In this document: positions 22,194 to 33,646 of the stretch, piece after piece
Layout: each line of letters starts with the position of its first letter
Position numbering within the stretch: the stretch's first letter is position 1
Assembly (NCBI RefSeq): GCF_043290135.1
Contig: NC_134701.1
Coordinates: 33,631,501 to 33,695,500 of the forward strand
Length of the DNA stretch: 64,000 nt
Origin: Rhipicephalus microplus
Taxonomy: Eukaryota > Arthropoda > Arachnida > Ixodida > Ixodidae
Direction: 5' to 3'
Made by a program: the position numbers and the translations under genes
The notes under the pieces: model-generated
What the model saw: only the letters and a program-made list of their open reading frames with translations
Databases searched by the model: none
What the model was told of the DNA's origin: nothing

Positions 22194-23377
22194 ATGCCTA
22201 CCGACGCAAGCGCCGCTCCAACTCCTCCACCGGCACCGCCTACTGTTCTCTTCGCGGGTTCTCTGCGTCTGCGAGACCCCCTGTTTTCTCAGGCACAGAA
22301 GACATAGACGTTGACGACTGAATTTCAATGTACGAGCGAGTGAGTACTCACAACAAATGGGATGACACCGCCAAGTTGGCCCACGTCTCCTTCTACTTGT
22401 CGGACGTGGCCAAGCTGTGGTTTATAAACCACGAAGCGGAACTTCTTACAAGGTTTGTCTTCAAAGCGAGCCTCACACAAGTTTTCGGACGGCCTGAGGT
22501 ACGCAAACGCCGTGCCGAACAACGCTTGCATACTTGGTCCCAGCAGCTTGGTGAGAAATTCACGAGCTATATTGAGGACGTTCTGGACCTTTACAAGCGA
22601 GTCATCGAGTCGATGTCCGAAGAGCTTAAGATCAAGCACATCATGAAGGGCATTGAGGACGACGCTTTCCAAATGTTGCTTTCCAAGAGTCCTTGCACTG
22701 TCCTAGAACTGACCGAGTTATGCCAGAGTTTTCACGAGTTGCGCAGGCAACGTCTTTCCACCCGACGTCCCTCGGTGCTCGACGACTCTTTGTCCAGCCT
22801 GTACACCCTTCGCATAGGAGAAGACCATGCCCCTCTTCTCCCCAAGATCGAAGAGTTCATCCGCGCTGAGGTCGCTCGTCAGCTCTCTTTGATGTTTTGC
22901 GTACCCGACCAACCACACAGATTGACGTCTACACTCCGTGACTTCATTCAAGACCAGGTCCCACAACTTCTTTCTCCCGCCCGTGAACCACCCCCAGTCG
23001 TCGCACCTCTCACGTACGCCGAGGCCGTTGCTCGACCTCGACAGCCTGCATTCGAGCCAGCGACTGTGTATTCGCCGCCGCCCTTTTCGCCGCCGCCTAT
23101 GCCGATACCACCTCGGCCGCAGTTTTCTGCCCCCCAGCCGCAAGTCGGAGTCTACTCCGACCAATTGCGGACCTACGACAACCGTCCCATATGCTTTACT
23201 TGTGGCGCTGTTGGCCACGTGGCACGTTATTGTCGTCGTCGCCAGGCCTCTAAGAACATTCGACGAGTGCCCTCTTTCGACCCTCAGTTTTCTTCTATGC
23301 CTTCAAGTCCTCCTTCCTCTTCCTTTCCTTCTGATCGTCCACACATCGCGACCCGCCGCTCCCCATCTCCACGTTGA
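22194..23377 (+). pseudogene. gag: Gypsy-1 gag
   Basis: Capsid/nucleocapsid protein. The likely start at 22194 gives [10 protein letters not shown]. The frame shifts near 22300, and a TGA follows at 22319-22321 just before ISMYERVSTHNKWDD. From 22328 to 23377 it is open for 349 codons. It contains KLAHVSFYLSDVAKLWF, FGRPEVRKRRAEQRL, KHIMKGIEDDAFQMLL and TELCQSFHEL, then a Pro-rich stretch and a single CCHC zinc knuckle (CFTCGAVGHVARYC, about residues 287-300 of the open part) with a basic tail. This is the standard layout of short-LTR Gypsy elements. The frame break makes it inactive. Confidence 0.8.
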
Positions 23378-23399
23378 CGTTCGCTTTCACCTAGGCATC

Positions 23400-24514
23400 G
23401 CCGTTCTGGACCCACCGACCAGGAAAACTAACGGCCGCAGTTCCCGAGGCATGAACTGCATCCCCGTCGCCATGCACAAGTTCTCGCCTCTGTCTAGCTA
23501 ACGTCATTGACGTGTCAGTCGATGGCATCGTAGTCATGGCGCTTGTCGACACCGGAGCTGCTCTACCCGTTCTTTCCATCAACCTTTGCCACAAACTCCG
23601 CAAAGTTCTGACGCCTTTATCCAGCCTCTCTCTTAGAACGGCTAACGCACAAAGTGTAACACCTCTCGCAGCCTGTACCACACGAGTCGTGATCGAAGGG
23701 ATTGTGTATATCGTCGAATTCCTAGTGCTGCCCTCGTGTTCCCATGACATGATACTCGGCTGGTACTTCCTTGCGAATAATAATGCCGTCATTGACTGCT
23801 GTCGCGCTGAACTTGAGCTATCTGCACTTCCTGATGTTGACGCTGTCGAAGCCTCCCTGCCGTGTTATAAGCTGTTTGTTTCCGACGACACCACGTACCA
23901 CCGCGCTCTTCTCTTCTGGCGACTGTGTCGTGTGACGCTATTTCTGACGGTGATATTTTATTTACGCCCTCTGGCGTGTTCATTCAACGCAAATGTTCTC
24001 CACTGCCCGTTGCTCTCCTTACTCTCCACCATGGCGTCACGAAGACGCTCGTGTACAATATGCTAAAAGGGCCTTTACCTTTATTCTATGGTAAATGTCT
24101 TGATCACGGGCATCCGATCGATGCCCGTCACATTTTTGACGCTCCATCTAGTTTACTTTCTACGGACCTCAGCGCACTCATTTCTGACTCTGTTGTTGAC
24201 CAGTCACTCCTTGACGCTTTCCACCGCTCCATCGATGTCGCAACGTCCTCTTCAGAATGAAGCCAGTTAGTGAACCTGCTGCAAAAGTTTCGTACTTCTT
24301 TTGACAGCCACGCTACTGGCCTGAGTCACACATCGAACATATCTCACAAGATTGACACAGGAGACCATACGCCTCTACGGCAGCGCCGCTACTGAGTCTC
24401 AGCGTCGGAGTGCCTTGATATTGACGACCAGGTTGCTGACATGTACAACCTTCTAACAGTCCCTGGACGTCACCGGTCGTTCTTGTTAAGAAGGACGGCT
24501 CCATTCGGTGCTGT
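23400..24514 (+). pseudogene. Gypsy-1 protease and linker to RT, broken
   Basis: Aspartic protease remnant. The frame at 23512-24066 gives VMALVDTGAALPVLS (DTG catalytic triad) and later VLPSCSHDMILGWYFLANNN, the flap/C-terminal part. Past about 23840 the linker is in shifting frames, with CDAISDGDILFTPSGVFIQR near 23928-23987. The N-terminal RT region (24330-24500) is visible, with stops, as HKIDTGDHTPLRQR-like sequence. The polyprotein would have joined Gag through a frameshift or readthrough, but stops here break it. Confidence 0.75.
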
Positions 24515-25852
24515 GTGGACTATCGACGTTTAAACAAGATCACCCGTAAGGACGTTTACCCGTTACCGCAAATAGACGACGCCCTTGTCCGTTTGCAGGG
24601 AGCAGAATACTTCTCTTCGCTGGATTTACGGTCTGGGTGCTGGCAAGTTCCTATGGAAGCTTCTGACCGACCGAAAACAGCATTTGTCACACCTGATGGA
24701 ATAAACGAATTTACCGTTATGCCTTTCGGCCTTTGTAACGCTCCAGCCACTTTTGAAAGTAAGATGGACACTATTTTACGAGGCCTCAAGTGGAACACAT
24801 GTTTATGCTACCTCGATGACGTAGTTGTCTTTTCCACCAATTTTGACACCCATTTAAATCGTCTCGAGCACGTCCTCACACGCCTCACCGACACCGGCCT
24901 TCAACTCAACCTCAAGAAGTGTCGTTTTGGTGCCCGGCAGCTCACCATTCTTGGCCACGTCGTATCGCGGGACGGCATACTTCCCGACCCCGCCAAGCTT
25001 CGAGCAGTCGCCGATTTTCCGAAGCCAAAGAACTTGAAGGAACTTGGAAGTTTTGTCGGCTTGTCATCATACATCCGACGTTTTATTAAAAATTTTGCTT
25101 CCCTATGTGCGCCCCTTGCGGACCTTCTTAGCGGCGACAAGGACCTTTCCACCTGGTCACCAGCATGCGACGATGCGTTCACCAAATTACGCCGCCTGCT
25201 AACTTCACCACCCATCCTCCGCCACTACGACCCTGCCGCTCCCACGGAGGTTCATACTGATGCCAGCGGTGTTGGACTTGGCGCTGTGCTCGCGCTACGA
25301 AAGGCAGGGTTTGATGAATATGTCGTCGCCTGCGCCAGCCGAACTTTGACGAAAGCCGAGGCTAACTACTCCATGACCGAGAAACAGTGTTTAGCTATTA
25401 TTTGGGCCCTTGGAAAATTTCGCCCCTACATGCATGGTCACGCATTCGACATCGTCATTGACCACCACGCCCTTTGTTGGCTATCCACACTTAAAGACCC
25501 TTCCGGACGACTTGCTCGCTGGGCGCTCAAACTTCAGGAATACGACATCCGCGTTATTTACAGATCCGGTCGTAAGCATACGGACGCCGACGCCCTTTCT
25601 CGCTCACCCACATCGGGGGAAGGTGTTTGCCTCTCTTCCTTCGAGCCTGCATTTGCGCCATCCGCCTTGCGCAACATGACGGTGGAACAACGAAAGAATC
25701 GCTGGATCAGTGGCCTCATAAGCATGCTTTCTGATCCTCTCACTCCTACGCCGTCTCACGCTATTCGCCTCCAGGCTAGCAGCTATTGCCTAAGGCATGA
25801 TCTTCTTTATCGACGCAACTACCTTTCTGACGGTCGCAGTGTCTCCTTGTGA
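24515..25852 (+). CDS. pol: Gypsy-1 reverse transcriptase-RNase H (open segment)
   Basis: A 445-codon open segment of Ty3/Gypsy pol. It has [12 protein letters not shown] (motif A), [13 protein letters not shown] (motif B) and [10 protein letters not shown] (motif C, YLDD), then GHVVSRDGI and [12 protein letters not shown]. RNase H begins at about residue 240 ([17 protein letters not shown], first Asp) and contains [16 protein letters not shown] and the HTDADALSR end. The frame begins at an internal Met, because the RT start is in a different frame upstream, and it ends at a stop just before integrase, which continues in another frame. The core enzyme motifs are intact even though the element cannot make one polyprotein. 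Confidence 0.85.
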   Translation: MDYRRLNKITRKDVYPLPQIDDALVRLQGAEYFSSLDLRSGCWQVPMEASDRPKTAFVTPDGINEFTVMPFGLCNAPATFESKMDTILRGLKWNTCLCYLDDVVVFSTNFDTHLNRLEHVLTRLTDTGLQLNLKKCRFGARQLTILGHVVSRDGILPDPAKLRAVADFPKPKNLKELGSFVGLSSYIRRFIKNFASLCAPLADLLSGDKDLSTWSPACDDAFTKLRRLLTSPPILRHYDPAAPTEVHTDASGVGLGAVLALRKAGFDEYVVACASRTLTKAEANYSMTEKQCLAIIWALGKFRPYMHGHAFDIVIDHHALCWLSTLKDPSGRLARWALKLQEYDIRVIYRSGRKHTDADALSRSPTSGEGVCLSSFEPAFAPSALRNMTVEQRKNRWISGLISMLSDPLTPTPSHAIRLQASSYCLRHDLLYRRNYLSDGRSVSL

Positions 25853-26935
25853 TACCCCGCCATCTTCGAGCTGCTATCTGCGAAGATTTTCACACGGACC
25901 CACAGTGCGCCCACGCAGGCCTCTTCAGGACATACGCTAGGCTTCGACTCAAACTTTATTGGCGTTGCATGTATAACTACGAGCGGAAATTCATTCGGTC
26001 GTGTGCTCAGTGCCAACGACAAAAGTTATCTCCCGGGCAAGTGTACCCGTCACAACTTCTTCCTTTTCCTAGTCGACTTTTTGATCGCGTCGGCATTGAC
26101 CTTTACGGACCACTACCATCAACTATAGCTCGTAATCGCTGGGATATTGTTGCGATATACCATCTGACACGCTATGCTGAAACAGCCACGCTGCCGACTG
26201 CCCCAGCCCGTGACGTTGGAACGTTTCTGTTGCAACGTTTCATTCTGCGTCATGGTGCCCCTCGCGAGCTCCTAAGTGACAGAGGCCATGCCTTCCTTTC
26301 TGACGCCTTGAAGGCATTACTCAACAAATGCCGAATCGTGCACCGCACAAGTACAGCGTACCACCCTCAAACGAATGGCGTGATGGAGCGCTTCAACCGT
26401 ACTGTTGGCAATATGCTGTCGATGTACGTCGCCTCTGATCATTCAAATTGGGACCAAATTCTCCCGTTCGTCACCTACGCGTATAATACTGCCGTACTTT
26501 CTTCTGTACGGACGAGAACCTTCAAATACAGTAGACACTATTCTTCCATGACCTTATGAGTTCGAAAGTACAACTCTGTCCGAAGCTTCCAACTTGCTGA
26601 AGAATGCCGCCAGCTTGCCCGCTCTTTCTCTACCGAGGACCAGCGGCAGCAGCAATCCCGCCAGACTGGGAACCGTTCGGCTCCAAAATTTCCAGCTGGT
26701 TCATTGGTATGGCTTCGGGCACCTGCTACCGCACCTAGCCGCTCCACAAAGCTTCTTCCCAAATACATCGTGCCATACCGCGTTGTAGAGCAAACGTCAC
26801 TCGTCAATTATATTGTGAACCCATCATCCTAACCCCAGACGTACGCTACCGCTGTCGCGACACGTCTCTCGCCTCAAGCCATATTATGACCCATTCGTCG
26901 TTTCTTCTCCCTAATCCACCAGGATGGCACCTTTT
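25849..26935 (+). pseudogene. Gypsy-1 integrase, broken
   Basis: Integrase with the zinc region (HTDPQCAHAGLF, then CAQCQRQK), the catalytic core ([31 protein letters not shown]) and the region up to LPFVTYAYNTAV. The open part at 25849-26559 begins after a frame change from RNase H. Downstream, the C-terminal part (26560-26900) is in other frames, with EECRQLARSFST and KYIVPYRV-like residues recognisable by comparison with Gypsy-2. The DDE residues appear present, so decay is by frameshift. Confidence 0.8.
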
Positions 26936-26950
26936 TGCGCGGAGGGCGAT

Positions 26951-27093
26951 TGTAGTGAGAAAGAGAAGCTTCAGCGGCATTTCTTGGTGCCGCAGGGGCA
27001 TCGCCATCAGCATAAGCTTGTGCTTGCTGCGCTTGGCCGGACGATGCTGACTGCTTCACTTTCTGCGTTTTGCTTTGTAAATAAACCCTTACA
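26951..27093 (+). repeat. Gypsy-1 3' LTR
   Basis: 143 bp from TGTAGTGAGA to ACCCTTACA, paired with 21986-22130. A purine-rich GCGGAGGGCGA just upstream is a likely polypurine tract. I find no clear target duplication, because both flanks are TA-rich. Confidence 0.85.
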
Positions 27094-27095
27094 AA

Positions 27096-27249
<154 letters not shown>

Positions 27250-27410
27250 TGTAGAATGGATAGGGGGCAATTAGCAGTGCCTTCGAACGATGAGGAAGAG
27301 GACCGTGGTTCGTGCTCGTGATAGCTCCGATTTCGGATCGTTGAGCGCATAACCTGTGTTCGCTTTTTTAATAAACGCGTCGCGGACTCAATGCTCAACG
27401 CGTACTACCA
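27250..27410 (+). repeat. Gypsy-2 5' LTR
   Basis: 161 bp from TGTAGAATGG to GTACTACCA, paired with 30464-30623. It shares the GGGCAATTAGCA, CCGTGGTTCGTGCT and GATAGCTCCGATT blocks. Both outer flanks read ATAT, compatible with a short target duplication in the TA tract. Confidence 0.85.
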
Positions 27411-27473
27411 AGTGATGGAAGTGCTGGGTAGTACGCATTGAGCGTTGAGTCCGTGACGCGTTTAATAAAAAAA
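27364..27473. repeat. Inverted copy of the LTR end next to the Gypsy-2 5' LTR
   Basis: The last 46 bp of the 5' LTR (27364-27409) are repeated in reverse complement at 27427-27473, with a few differences, across a 17-nt spacer. Gag and protease, which should follow, are missing, and pol begins soon after. Confidence 0.85.
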
Positions 27474-27589
27474 CTATTAGAGGTCGTTTATTCAAAAAAC
27501 GAACCTGCTTTCGGTCCCAACCACTATGTTCCGCTGAGAATGTGTAAATGTATAGAGCAACTTGAGGGCGTTGATTCAGTCTGCCCTAG

Positions 27590-28875
27590 CTCACTACCTT
27601 TTCGCACAGCAAGCCTCCATGTCGCGAGCGTTATCGCGATACCATGGCCAACACATCTACCCCAAGTGCCTTCCTTCCATTCATTGCTGCGGACCTTCGC
27701 AGCGTTCAGCGGACGCAACTCTTGAAGCTTCTCGGCCGCTTTCGGATGTCTTTCGATTAGAAGCAACCCAGTTTGGGCAGAACAACTTCAATCGCTCATC
27801 ATATAGACACGGGCAACCATGCATCCCTGCGCCAACGTCTATACCGCGTCTCTCAGGCTGAACGTCGGGTTATTGAAGACCAGGTGACTGACATGCTAAG
27901 TCGGGGAGTCATACAGCCGTCCCACAGTTCCTGGGCGTCCCTGGTGGTGCTCGTGAAAAAGAAGGACGGTAGCATCCTCTTCCGTGTTGATTATAGGCAC
28001 CTTAACAAGAACACGCGCAAATATGTCTATCCGCTTTCCAGAATTGATGAGGCGCTCGGCTCTTTGCAAGAAGCGGAGTTCTTCTATTTGCTGGATATAC
28101 GGTCGGGGTACAGGCAGGTACCTATGGATGAAGCCGACCACCCCAAAGCTGCATTCGTAACTCCTGGCAGCTTGTGAGAGTTCAACTCGATGCCATTCGG
28201 CCTTTGCAATGTCCCGGCCACATTCGAGCGTCTTGTCGACAACATACTTCGAGGTCTCAAGTGGCATACGTATCTTTGCTATCTGGACGATGTCGTGGTT
28301 TTTTCAAAAGACCTCGATACCTTTTTCCAGCGCCTCGCAAGTGTCCTGGAATGCCTCACACAGGCTGGGCTACAAATAACCTTAAAGAAATGTCACTTCG
28401 CTGCACGCAAGCTCGCAATCTTAGGGCACGTTGTCAGCAAGGACGGCGTTCTACCAGACCCAGACAAGCTCCGTGCCGTCACCGAGTTTCCTAAGCCATC
28501 GACACAAAAAGAACTCCGGAGCTTTATAGGGCTGTGCTCGTATTTTTGACAATTTATTCATAATTTCGCACATGTAATGATCCCTTTAACACGTCTACTT
28601 GCTGACAGCCAAGGTATCTCAGCATGATCGTCCACCTGTGATGACGCATTTGCGAAATTACGCCATCTTCTGACATTGCCGCCGATTCTCTGTCACTTCG
28701 ACCTAGAAGCCCCTACCGAAATCCACACGGACGCTAGTGGAGTCGACCTTGGCGCTATCCTTGCACAGCGAAAGTCTGGCTTCGATGAGTACGTCGTTTC
28801 TTACGCGAGTCGCACTCTGACCAGAGCTGAAGAAAATTATTCGGTCACGGAGAAAGAATGACTAGCCGTTGTTTG
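27590..28875 (+). pseudogene. Gypsy-2 reverse transcriptase-RNase H, broken
   Basis: RT begins with HIDTGNHASLRQRLYRVS (27773 frame), then KKDGSILFRVDYRHLNKNT, LLDIRSGYRQVPM (motif A), MPFGLCNVPATFE (motif B, 28190 frame) and [12 protein letters not shown] (motif C). RNase H is seen at 28676-28861 with [20 protein letters not shown]. Stops lie near 28177, 28547, 28627, 28859 and 28875. The order matches Gypsy-1, and the sequence is close enough to place both in one lineage. The element lacks gag and protease, so it was non-autonomous or damaged before these stops arose. Confidence 0.8.
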
Positions 28876-30426
28876 AGTAATCGCTAAATTTAGACCTTAC
28901 ATATATGGGCGGACATTTGATGTCGTATCTGACCATGATGCCCTCTGCTGGTTGTCGTCTCTAAAAGACCCATCTGGACGCCTAGCCCATTGGGCACTAC
29001 GACTCCAAGACTACGACATCCGCGTCGTCTACAGATCAGGGTGCAGACAATTGAACGCCGACGCTCTCTCTCGATCTCCGCTTCCCCATGACTGTGCAAA
29101 TGTGCCTGTTTCTACCTACAATTCCGCCTCCCTCACACACGCTGACATGCCATTCGAGCACCGTAACGACCCTTGGATAGTGTCTTTAATGAAGTTCCTA
29201 TCGAAGCCATCACCAAGTACCGCCAGTCGCTTACTGCGGTGCACAGCTCGCCATTTCACCATGCGCGATGGGCTTCTTTACCACCGCAATTACCTCAGTG
29301 AACGTCGCAAGTGGTGGTTGGTGATTCATCGCCATCTACATGCTGATATTTGCGCCTCGTTCCATGCAGACCCTCAATGCGGCCATGCTGGTGTAATAAA
29401 GATGAATGCACACCTCCGGCTGCGGTACTACTGGCGTGGAATGTACCGATTTGTCCGCCAGTACGCGCGTTCATGCTCAAAATGTCAACGCCGGAAGAGT
29501 TCACCGCACACCGTCACTAGACCGCTCCAGCCGTTGCCCTGCCCATCCCGACCTTTCGATCGCATCGAAATTGACTTATACGGCCCACTTCCATACACAC
29601 CTGACGTGAATCGCTGGGCGGTTATCGCTATTGGTAATCTGACACGGTATGCTGAGACTGCCGCACGGCCAGAGGCTACATCACGCGAAGTCGGCTTATA
29701 TATTATTCACAAACTTGTTCACCACGGCGCTCCTCGCGAGTTACTGAGCGACCGCGGACGCACGTTCCTCTCAGAAGCCGTAGAAGACCTCTTGCGTGAA
29801 TGCAATATGTTGTTCATTGAACGACCAGTGCGTACCATCCCCAAACCAATGGCATGTCTGAACGCTTCAATCGCACATTAGGCGACATGCTGTCCATGTA
29901 TGCATCTGCCGACCACACCAACTGGGACCGCATACTACCATTTGTCACCTATGCGCACAACAGCGCCACTCAGTCCACGACTGGATTTTCTCCCGTGTTG
30001 CTTCTGTATGGCCGTGAACCTTCCTCAAGTATGGATACCATTCTGTTGTATCGCGTGGATACTTCAGAGTCTGCAAGTGTCTCAGAAATCGCAAACTATG
30101 CGGAAGAATGCAGGCAGCTAGCACGTTCGTTAACCACACAAGACCAAGCACACCAAAAGGACCACCGTGACGCCAACCTGCACCCCCAGTCGTATTTGCC
30201 TCGAGCATTGCTGTGGCTTCGCGTTGCCTCTTCAGCTCCAGGCCTTTCTTCAAAGCTGCTACCTAAGTATGAAGGCCCCTACCGCATCCTGCGTCAAGCA
30301 TCACCGGTTAACTATATTGTCGAGCCCGTACAGTCATCAACAGACCACCGTCATTGCGGCCGTGATACTATTCACGTCGACCGACTGAAGCCGCACTATG
30401 ACTCACCAGTCGTACCTGTGCCTTAG
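28876..30426 (+). pseudogene. Gypsy-2 integrase with GPY/F-type C-terminus, frameshifted once
   Basis: The end of RNase H ([14 protein letters not shown]) is followed by integrase: [12 protein letters not shown] with CSKCQRRK (zinc region), [24 protein letters not shown] and, after a frameshift near 29850, [13 protein letters not shown]. The last open part (29854-30426) gives FSPVLLLYGREP, then KYEGPYRILRQ, a GPY/F-type motif common in Gypsy integrases, then HVDRLKPHYD and a stop 37 bp before the 3' LTR. Two open pieces (309 and 190 codons) cover almost the full protein. Confidence 0.8.
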
Positions 30427-30463
30427 GTCGCCAGGATGGCTCCTTTTCCCCTGAGGAGTGATT

Positions 30464-30623
30464 TGTAGAATGAATTGTGGGCAATTAGCAATGCCTGCAA
30501 AAGACGAGGAACAGGGCCGTGGTTCGTGCTTGTGATAGCTCCGATTCAGATCGCTGAGCGATTGACCTGTGTTCGTTTTATTATTAAACGCGTCGTGGTC
30601 TCAACGCTCAATGCGTACTGCCA
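30464..30623 (+). repeat. Gypsy-2 3' LTR
   Basis: 160 bp from TGTAGAATGA to GTACTGCCA. Just upstream, CTGAGGAGTGAT is a probable polypurine tract. It is followed by ATATATATATATT. Confidence 0.85.
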
Positions 30624-30636
30624 ATATATATATATT

Positions 30637-32475
30637 ATCAGCCTGACTACGTCCATTGCAGAACAAAGGCCTCTCCAATGTTCCACCAGTTAACTCCATC
30701 TTATGCTTTCTGCTGCCAATTTATACCCGCAAACTTCTTAATCTCATCTGCCCACCTAACTTTCGGTCTCCTCCCCCTAACCCACTTGCCTTCTCTGAAA
30801 ATCCAGTTAGTTACCCTAACTGACCAACGGTTATCCTGTCTACGCGCTACATGCCCCGCCCATGTCCATTTCATCTTCTTGATTTCAACTATGATATCCT
30901 TAACCACCGTTTGTTCTCTAATCCACTCTGCCCTCTACTTGTCTCTTAACGTTGCATCCACCATTTTCCTTTCCATCGCTCGCTGCGTCATCCTCAATTT
31001 AAGCTCAACCCTCTTTGTAAGCCCACAGGTTTCTGCTCCGTAGCTAACTACCGGCAAGGTACTGTTGTTATATACCTTCCTCTTGAGGGATCATGGCAAT
31101 CTACCTGTCATAATTTGAGAGTGCTTGCCTAATGTCCTCCACCCTTTTCTTATTTTCTAGTTACTTCAGTCTCGTGGTTCGGCTACACGGTTATTACCTG
31201 CCCTAACTATACATAGTCTTTTACAACTTGAAGTGGACCGTTACCTATCTCGAAGCGCTGCTCTTTTCTGAGGTAGTTGCACAATACTCTCGTTTTCTGT
31301 TGAATAAATTTAAGACCCACTGTTCTGCTCTCCTTGTCTAACTTCTTAATCATGAGTTACGATTCCTCCCCTGAGTTACTCAGCAATGCAATGTCATCAG
31401 TTAGGCGCAGGTTACAAAGTTACTCTCCATCACCTCCTACCCCTAACTGTTCTCACTCTAGGCATCTGAAAACTTCTTGTGTGCACGCGGTAAATAGCGT
31501 TGGGGAGATGGTATCCCCCTGCCTTACACACTTTATTATTATTCTGTAGCTTTCTTTATGAAGCCCTAAAGTAGCAGCGTATGACTGTAGATTTCTCCCA
31601 GGATGTTTATATATGCTTCATCGATGTCTTGATACCGCAGTGTCTTCATGACTGCTGATATTTCTGCTGAATCAAACGCCTTCTCGTAATCTATGAAGGG
31701 TATGTATAGTTGTTAGTTATATTCTGAGCATTGCTCTATTACCTGATTGATAGTATGAATGTGGTCGATTGTTGAGTAGCCTGTTCGAAATCCTGCTTGT
31801 TCCTTTGGTTGATTGAATTCTAATGTTTTCTTTTCTCTGTTAGCAATTACCTTTGTAAATAGCTTGTATACCACAGAGAGCAAGCTAATCGGCCAGTAAT
31901 TCTTCATGTCCTTGTCATCTCCTTTCTTATGTATTAAGATGATGTTAGCGTTCTTTCAAGACTCTGGTACTCCTCCCGCCAGAAAACACCTCGTAAACAG
32001 GGTGGCTAGTTTTTCTAACACAATCTCTCCTCCATCTTTCAGCAGATCTGTAGTTACCTGATCCTCACCAGCAGCTTTGCCTCTTTGCATGCTCTCCAAA
32101 GCTTTTCTGACTTCTTCTATCGTTACTGGTAGGGTGTCATCTGGGTTACTGCTAGTTTTTATAGTATTAAAGTCGTGGTTGACCCGGCCACTGTAGAGAT
32201 CTCTGTAAAACTACCCCGATATTTTAACCATCCTATCCATATTGTTAGTTCTTTTGCCTTCTTGGTCCCTTAGTGCATACATACAATTTTTGCCTATCCC
32301 AAGTTTTCTCTTCACTGTTTTGACGCTTCCTCCGTTTTTCAGAGCGTGTTCGATTCTCTCCATGTTATACCTTCTTAAATCGAATACCTTACGCCTAATA
32401 ACCAACTTCGAAAGTTCTGCCAGTTCTATTTTGTCTGTTGTACTTGAGACCTTCATGATTTGACGCTTCCTAGTG
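30637..32475 (-). pseudogene. RTE-like LINE copy 1, broken
   Basis: A minus-strand non-LTR retrotransposon with one ORF, in decay. From its 5' side: KVFDLRRYNMERIEHALKNG and KRKLGIGKNCMYALRDQ (32211-32456), then after gaps [20 protein letters not shown] and [20 protein letters not shown] (31713-31907, RT fingers). The palm region follows in broken frames, then AGHVARRQDNRWSVRVTNWI and GRRPKVRWADEIKKFAG (30701-30907). The last block is typical of RTE/BovB-like C-termini in arthropods. The endonuclease part is missing. The 3' end on the minus strand reads TGGACGTAGTCAGGCTGATA and runs into a short TA tract. Confidence 0.7.
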
Positions 32476-32482
32476 GGATTTT

Positions 32483-32485
<3 letters not shown>

Positions 32486-32577
<92 letters not shown>
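32486..32577. repeat. (TA)n microsatellite
   Basis: TA repeat between the 5' edge of RTE copy 1 and the SINE. Confidence 0.95.
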
Positions 32578-32580
<3 letters not shown>

Positions 32581-32773
32581 GATAGATATGGGGGGTTTAA
32601 CGTCCCAAAACCACCATATGCTTATGAGAGACGCCGTAGTGGAGGGCTCCGGAAATTTCGACCACCTGGGGTTCTTTAACGTGCACCCGAATCTCCGCCG
32701 CAGCCGGGATTCAAACCCGCGACCTGCGGGTCAGCAGCCGAGTACCTTAGCCACTAGACCACCACGGCGGGGC

Positions 32774-32776
<3 letters not shown>
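32578..32776 (-). mobile_element. Full-length Ruka-type tick SINE
   Basis: The minus strand starts with the tRNA-like head: an A-box-like CTAGTGGCTAAGGTACTCGG (32739-32758), then CTGACCCGCAGGTCGCGGG and the B-box-like GGTTTGAATCCCGGC (32707-32721), followed by the body and the GGGACGTTAAACCCCCC end. It sits between two TA arrays, probably one array that it split. It is the best reference copy of the SINE in the window. No cloverleaf closes, so it is not a tRNA gene. Confidence 0.85.
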
Positions 32777-32856
<80 letters not shown>

Positions 32857-32882
32857 GTAAATATATATATATATTTATAATT

Positions 32883-32967
<85 letters not shown>
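32777..32967. repeat. (TA)n microsatellite
   Basis: TA repeat with a few interruptions (about 32840-32900), ending at the 3' end of the minus-strand PLE-A copy. Confidence 0.95.
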
Positions 32968-32970
<3 letters not shown>

Positions 32971-33646
32971 GGAGTAATAATTCAATGGGCCAGTTAGTCT
33001 TCGTGAAGGTGTGGGATATGGCACAACGGGAGCGTTGTCAACCAGGATAAATATATTTATTTCCCAACAGTTTCGGGAGGGGACCTCCCTTCATCAGGGG
33101 ATGAGTTATACTGACATGAACTTCCTTGCTGCCGCGTCCCTCTCGCCTTGAAAGACGTTTGCGAGAGTGAGAGGGAACTGGAAGAAGGAAAAAAAAAAGA
33201 GAGAAAAAAGACGAAAAAAGAAAGAAAAGAAAGAAAGTAAAAAACAGGAAGAACCACTGTCAACACTGAAAACGAAGCCAACTGTCCGTCTACATCCACC
33301 TACGGTTCATATCACGTGCTGTTCAGTTCTTGGCGTGTGTCGGGCCACCCAAGATTGTCGCCGCGGTGCCGGGAGGGTCCGGGACGGCGTGCCTAAAGAA
33401 AGGGGTTTCCCCGTAATTGGTCGTTTGGTCGTTCGGCGGGCGCCGGGCGGTGTGTGTAAAGGAAAGGTTTCTCGTTAATGGGTCGGTCGGCTATTAATTA
33501 ATTAACCTTTAATCTTCGTCCGTTTCCCTTCAACGGTCATGAAGTGGTAGGTGAACGTAAACACTTTGTATGTGCATGTGAAAAAAAAAAAGAAGAGGAC
33601 AGTGTACACGTACGAGTCAGTCAGAAAAAAGCATGGTCTCCAGCTA
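32968..33646 (-). repeat. PLE-A minus copy: 3' pseudo-LTR
   Basis: On the minus strand this follows the GIY-YIG stop and runs to the 3' edge at GTGGGAGTAATAATTC (plus strand, 32968). It holds the TGACCGTTGAAGGGAAACGG block, a purine/pyrimidine-skewed run and the hammerhead-like motif. The last 290 bp recur, in the same orientation, upstream of the SGNH-type ORF (37462-37752), so these are the two terminal repeats of the element. Confidence 0.8.
33062..33103 (-). ncRNA. Hammerhead-like ribozyme, PLE-A 3' pLTR
   Basis: On the minus strand the CTGATGA box is followed by one A, a perfect 6-bp stem (GGGAGG with CCTCCC), a TCC loop and the GAAAC box. A minimal stem III (AC-T-GT) then leads to a T cleavage-type position, and GGGA pairs with TCCC before the box (stem I). 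This matches the type I hammerheads with very short stem III reported in PLEs, which are thought to act best as dimers. One extra A between box and stem II departs from the textbook core. Confidence 0.7.

Noticed and set aside
32700..32776. tRNA gene in minus orientation
   Set aside because: It is the tRNA-derived head of the Ruka-type SINE, continuous with the SINE body.
33057..33299. Phe/Ser-rich frames with hydrophobic runs in PLE-A pLTRs (also 37532-37808 and 40857-41051)
   Set aside because: They are translations of the poly-purine/pyrimidine tract of the pLTR, not membrane proteins.
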